Below, in pieces: positions 44,827 to 52,912 of a stretch of 64,000 bases of DNA. A program made the translations under genes and the position numbers. The DNA comes from Pacificispira sp033344895 (GTDB taxonomy: Bacteria; Pseudomonadota; Alphaproteobacteria; UBA8366; Aestuariispiraceae). Under the pieces are notes generated by a model. That model worked only from the letters and a program-made list of their open reading frames with translations. It was not told the DNA's origin and searched no databases. The stretch is from assembly GCA_965229685.1 (NCBI GenBank), contig OZ245920.1, forward strand, positions 4,464,001 to 4,528,000. Direction: 5' to 3'. Positions within the stretch are counted from its first letter, which is position 1. Every line of letters begins with the position of its first letter.

Positions 44827-47274
44827 TTATAGCGGAAGTCCGCCCTGAGGGTCCATGTGCATTGCCTCGTCGATCAGGTCCTGGGCCAGTTCGTCGAACA
44901 ACTGATCCTCTGCGTCGCCGTAGACCGCCTCTTTCCCGACTTCCAGCAGGATCGGCACGGCCAGGGGCGATACCCGATCAAGCCGGCGATGGCGGATACC
45001 CTGTTTCGCGCGGCGCAGAAACTCGGCCAGTCGCTCGACATCGATCATGCCGGTGCGCGCATCGGCGCGGGTCGCACGTAGCAGGACATGGTTCGGCTCG
45101 TGACGCCGCAGCACGTCATAGATCAGATCGGAGTTGAAGGTTACCTGGCGGCCGGTCTTCTCCTGGCCCGGCTGACGGCGCTCGATCAATCCGGCGATCA
45201 CGGCGACATTGCGGAAGGTCCGGCGCATCAGGGAACTTTCCTCCATCCACGCTTCCAAATCGTCGCCCAGCATGTCCTCGTCGAACAGGGTCTCCATGTC
45301 CTTTGCCGGATGCAGGCTCCAGACGGCGATGACATAATCGCTGGCGACGAATCCCAGTGGCGCCAGACCCATGCGCTCCATCCGCCGGGTCAGTAGCATT
45401 CCCAGGGTCTGGTGGGCGTTCCGACCGGCAAAGCTGTAGGCGACCAGATATTCCTTTCCTCCGCGCGGGAAGGTTTCGACCAACAGGCCGTCCGGGCCCG
45501 GCAGCACCGAGCGCCATTGCTGCAGGCGCAGCCATTCCTGCACCTGATCCGGAAGGCCCTGCCACGATTTCGGATCGGACAGGGCTTCGCGCACCCGCTC
45601 CGACAGATGCGTCGTGAACGGCATGCGCCCGCCCATATAGGATGGCACTTTCGGGTCGCCGCCGCGTGCCGGCGTGACCTCGACGGCGGTCTGCTTGATC
45701 CCCTCGTAGCGCAGCAGCCTCCCGGCAAAGACGAATGTATCTCCGGGCTCCATCATGGTGACGAAATATTCCTCGATCTCGCCCAGCGTTCCGCCGCCGC
45801 CGCGCATGCGAACCTTGAGGGTCACCGCCTCGACAATGGTGCCGATATTCATCCTGTGCCGATGGGCCAGCTTGGGATTGGCGACTTCATAAGTGCCGGC
45901 TGCCGTATGGAACAGCTTCTTCCAGCGGTCGTAACTCTGCAGCGCATAACCGCCATCCTCCACGAAACGCAGCACGTCGTCGAACGTGTCGCGGTCCAGG
46001 TTGCGATAGGGTTCCGCACGGATGACCTCCGCATAGGTTTCGTCCGGATGCAGCGGCGCGGCACAGGCCAGGGACATGATATGCTGGGCCAGGACATCCA
46101 GCCCGCCGTCGCGCGGCGGATCGCCGTCCAGCGTGCCCTGATCCACCCCGTCGATGGCACAGCGGCATTCCAGCACTTCGAACCGGTTGCAGGGCACCAG
46201 AAGCGCACGGCTGGGCACGTCCAGCCGGTGTCCGGCGCGACCGATGCGCTGAATCAGACGTGATACGCCCTTGGGCGGGCCGACCTGGACCACCAGATCG
46301 ACCGCCGCCCAGTCGATGCCCAGATCCAGAGACGAGGTCGCGACCACGGCGCGCAGGCTTCCGGCCGCCATCGCCGCCTCGACCTTGCGCCGCTGTTCCC
46401 TGGCCAGCGACCCGTGATGCAGGGCGATGGGAAGCGCATCCTCATTGGCGTGCCACAATGCCTGGAACAGCAGTTCCGCCTGGGCCCGTGTATTCACGAA
46501 GACGATCGCAGTGCCGGTCTTCCTGATCTCTTCGTAGATCTCCGGGACGGCGTGCAGGCCGTAATGACCGGACCAGGGCAGGCGTTCCTTCGTGTCCAGG
46601 ATGCGGATATCGGCTCGCTTTGCGCCACCGCCCTTTATCACCGGCACGCTGTCGGGGTCGGCGTTCGGGGCGATATAGGCGCGAAGGGCCTCCGGCCAGG
46701 CAACCGTCGCCGAAAGGCCGACCCGCTTCACGTCCGGTGCGATGGTCGAAAGGCGCGCCAGGCACAGGGCCAGGTGATCACCGCGCTTCGTGCCGACCAG
46801 CGCGTGGGTCTCGTCGACGACAATGCGCTTCAGGGAGGCGAAGAAGTCGAAACTGTCCGGCGATGCAATCAGAAGGGCCAGAGATTCCGGTGTCGTCAGC
46901 AGAATCTGCGGCGGGGTTTCGCGCTGGCGCTTACGCCGATTGGCGGGCGTGTCGCCGGTACGGGTCTCGATGCGGATGTCCAGTCCCATCTCCTCGACCG
47001 GGACGGTCAGGTTGCGCTGAATGTCCACCGCCAGAGCCTTCAACGGCGAAATGTAGATCGTGTGGATGCCGTCGGTCGGACGTTCCGCCAGGTCGATCAG
47101 GGAGGGTAGAAAGCCCGCCAGCGTCTTGCCGCCGCCGGTCGGGGCGATCAGCAGGGCATGCGCACCGCGACGGTCCGCCGCCAGCATCTCGATCTGGTGC
47201 GGATGGGGGGCCCAGCCGCGACCGGCGAACCAGTCGGTGAAGCGGGGGGGCAAGGTTGCGGGAAGGTCGTTCAT
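44827..47274 (-). CDS. Ligase-associated DEXH-box helicase (Lhr-like)
   Basis: The 815-residue SF2 helicase has the Q-motif region GWAPHPHQIEMLAA, Walker A APTGGGKTLAGFL, the DEXH box VDETHALVGTKRGDH, motif III GLSATVAWPEAL, and in the second RecA domain ATSSLDLGIDWAAVDLVVQ and QRIGRAGHRLD. A winged-helix and Lhr-core region follows. The length is that of the ligase-associated subgroup (about 800), shorter than E. coli Lhr. It unwinds DNA or RNA:DNA hybrids in repair, with PdeM. The partner ligase and exonuclease genes are not in the window. Confidence 0.93.
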   Translation of the reverse strand: MNDLPATLPPRFTDWFAGRGWAPHPHQIEMLAADRRGAHALLIAPTGGGKTLAGFLPSLIDLAERPTDGIHTIYISPLKALAVDIQRNLTVPVEEMGLDIRIETRTGDTPANRRKRQRETPPQILLTTPESLALLIASPDSFDFFASLKRIVVDETHALVGTKRGDHLALCLARLSTIAPDVKRVGLSATVAWPEALRAYIAPNADPDSVPVIKGGGAKRADIRILDTKERLPWSGHYGLHAVPEIYEEIRKTGTAIVFVNTRAQAELLFQALWHANEDALPIALHHGSLAREQRRKVEAAMAAGSLRAVVATSSLDLGIDWAAVDLVVQVGPPKGVSRLIQRIGRAGHRLDVPSRALLVPCNRFEVLECRCAIDGVDQGTLDGDPPRDGGLDVLAQHIMSLACAAPLHPDETYAEVIRAEPYRNLDRDTFDDVLRFVEDGGYALQSYDRWKKLFHTAAGTYEVANPKLAHRHRMNIGTIVEAVTLKVRMRGGGGTLGEIEEYFVTMMEPGDTFVFAGRLLRYEGIKQTAVEVTPARGGDPKVPSYMGGRMPFTTHLSERVREALSDPKSWQGLPDQVQEWLRLQQWRSVLPGPDGLLVETFPRGGKEYLVAYSFAGRNAHQTLGMLLTRRMERMGLAPLGFVASDYVIAVWSLHPAKDMETLFDEDMLGDDLEAWMEESSLMRRTFRNVAVIAGLIERRQPGQEKTGRQVTFNSDLIYDVLRRHEPNHVLLRATRADARTGMIDVERLAEFLRRAKQGIRHRRLDRVSPLAVPILLEVGKEAVYGDAEDQLFDELAQDLIDEAMHMDPQGGLPL

Positions 47275-47493
47275 GGCGCGTCAGAGTATAGCGCCGCCAC
47301 CGGATCCGGCGAGACCGGACATGGGTCCGGACGTTGTTTCGGCTGTGAAACGAAGTTCTTGCGAGAGTTTAGGAAGGGCGCTTAAGAGCCTATTCAACAA
47401 ATGAAAATCGAGTTGATGACAAGCCGATCCGAATCGCTGTACCTCCATTTCACAGCCCGGGTCTTCTGGCGAACCTGCCCGGGTGGAGGAACC

Positions 47494-47760
47494 ATGATTT
47501 GTGATCTAGAAACCACCGGGACCCCCCGTGTGAACTTTGCCGAAGAGCAGAAGCGCAAGGTGATGACCTTGTTCCTGGATGCGTGGGATGAAGCCTGCGC
47601 CCAGGGCTTGCCGAGCGAACTTCTGTCCGAGGTCTGTCTGTACCTGGCACTGACGGACCTTGTGGAGGACCATGGCGAAGATGATGTCGCGGACATCATC
47701 GAGACCCTGCCCTACCGCATTCGGACCGGCGAGTTCACGATGGAGGAAGAACGGCACTGA
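47494..47760 (+). CDS. Conserved small protein of unknown function
   Basis: The 88-residue acidic protein starts at an ATG with a GGAGGA ribosome-binding site 4 bp upstream (47482-47487 region). It is predicted to be all alpha-helical: FAEEQKRKVMTLFLDAWDEA, then LLSEVCLYLALTDLVEDHGE and a C-terminal DIIETLPYRIRTGEFTMEEE. No signal peptide or membrane segment is visible. I do not recognise a named family. It stands alone between the divergent helicase gene and the convergent HIT gene, preceded by 219 bp without a gene. Confidence 0.75.
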   Translation: MICDLETTGTPRVNFAEEQKRKVMTLFLDAWDEACAQGLPSELLSEVCLYLALTDLVEDHGEDDVADIIETLPYRIRTGEFTMEEERH

Positions 47761-47860
47761 CCTGATACACCGACCTGGGGGCACGAACCGGCTGGCACCG
47801 GTGCGGGCGGCAGGACAGCGGTTGCGGGGATGGGATGCGTGTGGCGGCGCCTGACTTCGG

Positions 47861-48283
47861 TCAGGGCAGGCAGGCGCGTATCCGCTTCACCGTGTCCGTC
47901 AGCCTGTCTTCCGTATACGGAACCGGATCGCCCACACCCCAGATCGGTCCGGGCCATGCCGGGTCGTCGCGATAGCGCATGACGATGTGGACGTGCAACT
48001 GCGGCACCATGTTGCCCAGGGCCGCGACATTCGTCTTGTCCGCGCCGAATTCCTCTTTCATGCGTCGGGACAGATGCGCGATCTCGTCACTCAGGACGAC
48101 GCGGTCCGTCGCGTCCAGGTCGTGCCATTCTGTCAGGTCCGCGTGGCGTGGGACCAGTATGACCCAGGGAAACCGGGAATCCTTCGACAGCAGCACCCGG
48201 CACAGCGGCGTGTCACCGACTGTTTCGCAATCGGCGGCCAGCTGCGGGTGAAGGGTGAAGACATCATTTCCGTCGTCTGTCAT
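47861..48283 (-). CDS. HIT-family protein
   Basis: The 140-residue protein contains the histidine triad as QLHVHIVMRYRDDPAWPGPI (HxHx motif, the last His replaced in this group) and a preceding NVAALGNMVPQLH strand. HIT proteins cleave nucleotide phosphoramidates, dinucleoside polyphosphates or related compounds. Its start overlaps the stop of psuG by 4 bp, so both are co-translated; a nucleotide-salvage role would fit. Confidence 0.88.
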   Translation of the reverse strand: MTDDGNDVFTLHPQLAADCETVGDTPLCRVLLSKDSRFPWVILVPRHADLTEWHDLDATDRVVLSDEIAHLSRRMKEEFGADKTNVAALGNMVPQLHVHIVMRYRDDPAWPGPIWGVGDPVPYTEDRLTDTVKRIRACLP

Positions 48284-49197
48284 CTTGCTCCTTCCGCCAG
48301 GGCGACGGCAATTTCGCCGCCGACCCGGGCATTATCGATCAGCAGGGCTTTGTTCGCGGCGAGACTGCGCCCGCCGGAAGCGTTTGCGATATGCCGCAGC
48401 AGATAGGGCGTAACCTCTTTCCCTGCAATGCCTTCCCTTTCCGCAGCCGCCAGCGCGGCGTCGACCCATGTCGCAACCTCGTCCGACGGGATGGCCGCGT
48501 CTTCGGGTACCGGATTGCAGACCAGCAATCCGCCCAGTCCCAGCGCCCAATGAGCCTTCGCGACCCGGGCAGCGGCATTCGCGCCCGCCAGCGCGGCGTC
48601 GACGGGAAGGCCGCTGTCACGGCAGTGAAAAGCGGGTAGCCGATCGGTTCGATACCCCAGGACCGGAACGCCCTGGGTTTCCAGCACCTCCATCGTGCGC
48701 GGCAGGTCCAGGATGCTCTTTGCGCCGGACGACACGGTCAGCACCGGCGTGCGCGCCAGTTCCAGCAGGTCCGCGGAGATGTCCATGCTGTGCTCCGCCC
48801 CACGATGGACACCGCCGATCCCGCCGGTTGCGAAGACACGGATTCCGGCGACATTGGCGCAGATCATCGTGGCGGAAACCGTCGTCGCGCCCGTGCCGTT
48901 CAGCGTCAGGCAGGCGGCCAGATCACGGCGGCTCAACTTGGCGACCACGGCGTCCGGGTCGGCCAGTCTGGCACGGTCTTCTTCGGACAGCCCGACGCGA
49001 ATACGGCCGTCCAGGACCGCAATGGTCGCCGGTACCGCGCCGGCTTGCAGGACTGCGGCTTCCATTGCCGCCGCCGCCTCCAGATTGTCGGGGTAAGGCA
49101 GGCCATGCGCGATCACGGTGGATTCCAGCGCCACGACGGGGGCGCCGCCGTGCAGGGCGGACCGGACGGCGCCGGACAGGCTGATGAAGTCTTGCAT
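48280..49197 (-). CDS. psuG: Pseudouridine-5'-phosphate glycosidase
   Basis: The 305-residue enzyme has the family signatures VVALESTVIAHGLPYPDNLE at the N-terminus, TVSATMICANVAGIRVFATG, GGIGGVHRGAEHSMDISADL and VTPYLLRHIANASGGRSLAA. It cleaves pseudouridine 5'-phosphate to uracil and ribose 5-phosphate in nucleoside salvage. The usual partner kinase PsuK is not adjacent, although the adenosine-kinase-like PfkB protein at 18310 is a distant relative. Confidence 0.94.
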   Translation of the reverse strand: MQDFISLSGAVRSALHGGAPVVALESTVIAHGLPYPDNLEAAAAMEAAVLQAGAVPATIAVLDGRIRVGLSEEDRARLADPDAVVAKLSRRDLAACLTLNGTGATTVSATMICANVAGIRVFATGGIGGVHRGAEHSMDISADLLELARTPVLTVSSGAKSILDLPRTMEVLETQGVPVLGYRTDRLPAFHCRDSGLPVDAALAGANAAARVAKAHWALGLGGLLVCNPVPEDAAIPSDEVATWVDAALAAAEREGIAGKEVTPYLLRHIANASGGRSLAANKALLIDNARVGGEIAVALAEGAR

Positions 49198-49304
49198 GGC
49201 AGCATGCTGTCAGGTGCCGGGGCAGGCGGCAAGCGGCCCGAAATCGACAAACGGGGGCGGCGATTGGATCGACTTTCGCGCGTTGCCGGGATACATCGGC
49301 AGGC

Positions 49305-50573
49305 ATGACACAGATATCCGATCCGTCCGCCTTCCTTCGTTCCCTCTTCGACGCGGCGCTGGCTGCAGCCGATCCGTTACAATGCGTGCCGCCCTGCCTG
49401 CCGGAAAAACCTGGCCGCCGAACCGTGCTGATCGGCGCCGGCAAGGCCTCAGCCCTGATGGCGCAGGCGATCGAGAAAGCCTGGCCGCACGACCTTGAGG
49501 GGCTGGTGGTCACCCGATACGGACATGCCGTGCCCTGTGAGCGGGTGGAGATCGTCGAGGCGGCCCATCCCGTGCCGGACGAGGCCGGCGAAGCGGCGGC
49601 GCGCCGCATTCTGGAAATTGCCGAGGGCCTGGGCGAGGAAGATCTGATGATCTGCGCCATATCGGGTGGCGGCTCGGCGCTGCTCAGCCTGCCGGGTGAG
49701 GGCTTGAGCCTGGCCGACAAGCAGGCCGTGAACAAGGCGCTGCTGCGCTCCGGGGCGACGATCGGCGAGATGAATTGTGTGCGCAAGCACCTGTCCGCGA
49801 TCAAGGGCGGACGGCTGGCGGAAGCCGCCTACCCGGCCCGTGTCCACACGATCCTGATTTCCGATGTGCCCGGCGACGATCCGGCCGTCATCGCATCCGG
49901 GCCGACCGTGCCGGACGGAACCAGCCTGGCCGACGCGCTGGAAATCCTCGACCGGCGCGGGATCGATCTGCCGCAGGCCGTCCGGGACAGGTTGGCCGAT
50001 CCGGCGGCCGAGACGCCGAAACCGGGTGCGCCGGCCTTCGAGAAGGCCCGGGTCGTCATGGCGGCCCGCCCGCTGGCATCGCTGGAAGCCGCGGCGGAGG
50101 TCGCCCGCAAGGCCGGCGTGACACCGCTGATTCTGGGGGATGCGCTGGAAGGGGAAAGCCGGGAGGTTGCGACGGTCCTGGCGGGCATCGCGCGTTCCGT
50201 CCGCCAGCATGGACTGCCCGCCAGGCCGCCCGTCGTCCTGTTGTCGGGCGGGGAGACGACGGTGACCATCAAGGGCGACGGTACTGGCGGCCCGAATGCG
50301 GAATTCACCCTGGCGCTGGCCATTGCGCTGGACGGCGCGGAAGGCATCTACGGTCTTGCCTGCGATACCGATGGGGTAGACGGTGCGGCGGAGCTGGCCG
50401 GTGCGCAGATCGGGCCCGACACGCTGCAGCGTGCTGTCGCACAGGGGATCATGCCCCGCGCGGCGCTGGAGCGGAACGATGCCCATGGCTTTTTTCAGGC
50501 GCTCGGCGACAGTATCGCGCCGGGTCCGACACTGACCAATGTCAACGATTTCCGCGCCGTACTGATCCTGTAG
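49305..50573 (+). CDS. Glycerate 2-kinase (MOFRL family)
   Basis: The 422-residue protein has the GckA N-terminal domain (VLIGAGKASALMAQAIEKAW, ISGGGSALLSLPGEGLSLAD, MNCVRKHLSAIKGGRLAEAA) and the C-terminal MOFRL domain (LLSGGETTVTIKGDGTGGPN and ACDTDGVDGAAELAG). It phosphorylates D-glycerate to 2-phosphoglycerate in serine, glyoxylate or hydroxypyruvate pathways. A LysE-type exporter follows 9 bp later, probably in the same transcript. Confidence 0.92.
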   Translation: MTQISDPSAFLRSLFDAALAAADPLQCVPPCLPEKPGRRTVLIGAGKASALMAQAIEKAWPHDLEGLVVTRYGHAVPCERVEIVEAAHPVPDEAGEAAARRILEIAEGLGEEDLMICAISGGGSALLSLPGEGLSLADKQAVNKALLRSGATIGEMNCVRKHLSAIKGGRLAEAAYPARVHTILISDVPGDDPAVIASGPTVPDGTSLADALEILDRRGIDLPQAVRDRLADPAAETPKPGAPAFEKARVVMAARPLASLEAAAEVARKAGVTPLILGDALEGESREVATVLAGIARSVRQHGLPARPPVVLLSGGETTVTIKGDGTGGPNAEFTLALAIALDGAEGIYGLACDTDGVDGAAELAGAQIGPDTLQRAVAQGIMPRAALERNDAHGFFQALGDSIAPGPTLTNVNDFRAVLIL

Positions 50574-50582
50574 GAGACCCCG

Positions 50583-51212
50583 ATGACAGATCTCGCCCCG
50601 TTATTCGCCAGTGCCCTGACCGTCACAGGGATCTGGGCCGTCACGGTGATGACGCCCGGTCCCAATTTCGTGGCGACGGTTCATACGGCGGCCGAAAGCA
50701 CCCCGCGCCACGGCGTCATGGTGGCGCTGGGCATCGCCGTCGGCACCGCGATCTGGGCGATGGGCAGCCTGGCCGGGCTGGGGCTTCTGTTCCAGACCTT
50801 CGGCGGGCTTTATCTGGCCGTTAAGATCGCCGGGGCGCTGTATCTGATCTATGTCGGTATACGGATGATGATGACCCGGACACGGAATGATGAAGGCGAA
50901 CCGGTCATCGCCATGCGCAGCCTTTGGGGTGCCTTCCGCCACGGACTGCTGACTGACCTGGCCAACCCGAAGGCGGCTGCCTTCTTTGCATCGCTGTTCG
51001 CGGTCGCGGTGCCGCCGGACGCGCCTCTCTGGTTCGATGCCGGCTTGGTTTGCGCCGTCGTCCTGATCGCTGGGAGCTGGTATGCCGCCGCAGCGCTGGC
51101 AATGGGACAGGCCCGGATCGCCGCTGCCTACAGGCGCCTTCACCTCTGGATCACCCGGGTTGCCGGCGCGTGCTTCGTCCTGTTCGGCGCCAAACTGGCA
51201 ATGGACCGCTAA
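50583..51212 (+). CDS. LysE-family amino acid exporter
   Basis: The 209-residue protein has about six membrane spans and the RhtB/LysE signature AVTVMTPGPNFVATVHTA near the N-terminus, then GIAVGTAIWAMGSLAGLGLL and LTDLANPKAAAFFASLF. It likely exports amino acids or related metabolites from the cytoplasm; the substrate is unknown. Its stop overlaps the stop of the convergent soeC by four bases. Confidence 0.88.
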   Translation: MTDLAPLFASALTVTGIWAVTVMTPGPNFVATVHTAAESTPRHGVMVALGIAVGTAIWAMGSLAGLGLLFQTFGGLYLAVKIAGALYLIYVGIRMMMTRTRNDEGEPVIAMRSLWGAFRHGLLTDLANPKAAAFFASLFAVAVPPDAPLWFDAGLVCAVVLIAGSWYAAAALAMGQARIAAAYRRLHLWITRVAGACFVLFGAKLAMDR

Positions 51213-52159
51213 ACCGACCGGTCGCCGTAATACAGCATGACCGTATGCTTCGCCTCGGCGAAGAACAGGTAGCGTTCGGCCAGCAGACCGACAGCCCCGG
51301 TCACGACCGAAATTGCGATCAGCAGGTTGGCCATCATGCCGGTGGCGAAGCCTGTCGCCGTCACCGCCAGCAGCGGGAACAGAAATCCCCACATCAGCGC
51401 GATCCGGCGCAACCGAAAGGCATGCTTCCGCGCGATGCGGAACCCCATTTCGGTCATCAGGTAATTGTCGCCGTCATGCGGGGCCTCGAACAGATGGACC
51501 TTCCCCATCCCGCCCAGACCGGTTGCGCTTTCGGCCGTGGATCGCGGCGCGGCGGCCCGGATGCGGCGCCAATAGATCATCTTCACCGCCATCGCGAGCA
51601 CCAGCAGAACGGCGGTCACATTGACGATTTCCGGCGAGATGAACCCCATCAGGAAGGCGATGGCATTCAGCAGAACCGCGCCGCTGGCAGCTGCCATGGC
51701 AATGTATCCCAGCGGCGTGACCGGGTCGGACCAGGCCGGAATCGTCTTCAACGATCCATAGATCATGGCCGTGCAATAGACAGTCAGGACAGCGCAGGCG
51801 ACGGCAACCCCACCCAGGGCCGGTTGCCATGGCGCCGCTAGGTCGGGAAAGGCCAGCCGTCCCAGGGCATAGGCCCCCATCGGACCGAAGGTGACGATCG
51901 CCATCACGCCTTCCCGGCTGAGCCAGGAGGAGCGCCACTGGCTCAGCGCCCGCCAGGCGCGCTCGGGATGGCCCAGATGAAATGTGGAGGACAGCAGCCC
52001 GGCGATGATCAGGGCAAAGGACAGGCCGCAGGCGGACCAGGTCACCGCGGTGCCCGGCGGCACATGGCCCGCGAGATCGAGTAGAACGAACAGCGCGAAC
52101 AGGCCGTAACCGGCGCCCGAGGCTGTGGTGAAGAAGATGACGGATTTGGCGGGATGCAT
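51209..52159 (-). CDS. soeC: Sulfite dehydrogenase membrane anchor SoeC (DmsC/NrfD-like)
   Basis: The 316-residue membrane protein has about eight spans and is of the DmsC type: FFTTASGAGYGLFALFVLLD at the start and STFHLGHPERAWRALSQW, which is typical of quinone-reacting anchors. It should pass electrons from the cytoplasmic SoeAB subunits to the quinone pool. It starts 6 bp after soeB in the same operon. The Soe assignment rests on the operon context with a sulfite exporter. Confidence 0.85.
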   Translation of the reverse strand: MHPAKSVIFFTTASGAGYGLFALFVLLDLAGHVPPGTAVTWSACGLSFALIIAGLLSSTFHLGHPERAWRALSQWRSSWLSREGVMAIVTFGPMGAYALGRLAFPDLAAPWQPALGGVAVACAVLTVYCTAMIYGSLKTIPAWSDPVTPLGYIAMAAASGAVLLNAIAFLMGFISPEIVNVTAVLLVLAMAVKMIYWRRIRAAAPRSTAESATGLGGMGKVHLFEAPHDGDNYLMTEMGFRIARKHAFRLRRIALMWGFLFPLLAVTATGFATGMMANLLIAISVVTGAVGLLAERYLFFAEAKHTVMLYYGDRSV

Positions 52160-52165
52160 CGCGCC

Positions 52166-52912
52166 TCACATGGACAGAATTTTATCGAGCCAGCGGGCCA
52201 TCAGCCCCGCCTTGTCGTCGGCGACCGGTGTCAGACCGGCACCGCCCATCGCTTCTTCCGCGACGGTCTTGCGCGGACGCGGCGGGAGGTAGCGGTTCAC
52301 CGGCTTGGCGCCCTGTTCCGGCATCAGGGCATAACCGCCCCGGTCGGCCGACAGCCGGGAAACATCGCTGTCCGGGTCGCCCAGATCGCCGAAGGATCGC
52401 GCGCCCGCAGGACAGGTCGAGACGCAGGCCGGGCCCCGCATGTCTTCCGGCAGGGTCTCGTTGTAGATGCGGTCCACACATAGGGTGCATTTCTTCATCA
52501 CACCGGCGTCTTCGTCATATTCCCGCGCCCCGTAAGGGCAGGCCCAGCTGCACAGCTTACAGCCGATGCAGGTGTCGCCATTGACCAGGACGATGCCGTC
52601 CTCCTCGCGTTTGTAGGACGCGCCGGTCGGACAGACGGTGACACAGGGCGCGTCCTCGCAATGCAGGCAGGATTTCGGGAAGTGGACGGTCCGGCTGTCG
52701 CCGTCATCGGACACCACCTCGAATGTATGAATGCGGTTGAACCAGACGCCGGACGGGTCGGCACCATAGGGGTCGGAATCGGTCAGCGGCGCGGAATGCC
52801 CGCCGGTATTCCATTCCTTGCAGTTCACCGCACAGGCATGACAGCCGACACAGATGTCCAGATCGATGACGAGGCCGAGCTTCCTTTCGGTCTTCGAGGG
52901 TAGGCTGGTCAT
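52166..52912 (-). CDS. soeB: Sulfite dehydrogenase iron-sulfur subunit SoeB
   Basis: The 248-residue protein has four ferredoxin-type cysteine clusters: CVGCHACAVNC, CLHCEDAPCVTVCP, CIGCKLCSWACP and CTLCVDRI with a later CVSTCP. This is the four-[4Fe-4S] electron-transfer subunit of DMSO-reductase-type enzymes. No signal peptide is present, which fits the cytoplasmic SoeABC complex. Its start overlaps the soeA stop by 4 bp. Confidence 0.9.
   Translation of the reverse strand: MTSLPSKTERKLGLVIDLDICVGCHACAVNCKEWNTGGHSAPLTDSDPYGADPSGVWFNRIHTFEVVSDDGDSRTVHFPKSCLHCEDAPCVTVCPTGASYKREEDGIVLVNGDTCIGCKLCSWACPYGAREYDEDAGVMKKCTLCVDRIYNETLPEDMRGPACVSTCPAGARSFGDLGDPDSDVSRLSADRGGYALMPEQGAKPVNRYLPPRPRKTVAEEAMGGAGLTPVADDKAGLMARWLDKILSM

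Noticed and set aside
43861..44832. A 323-codon plus-strand frame across the photolyase/pdeM gap
   Set aside because: It is mostly opposite pdeM, has no ribosome-binding site or family features, and the intergenic part is better explained as an RNA gene.
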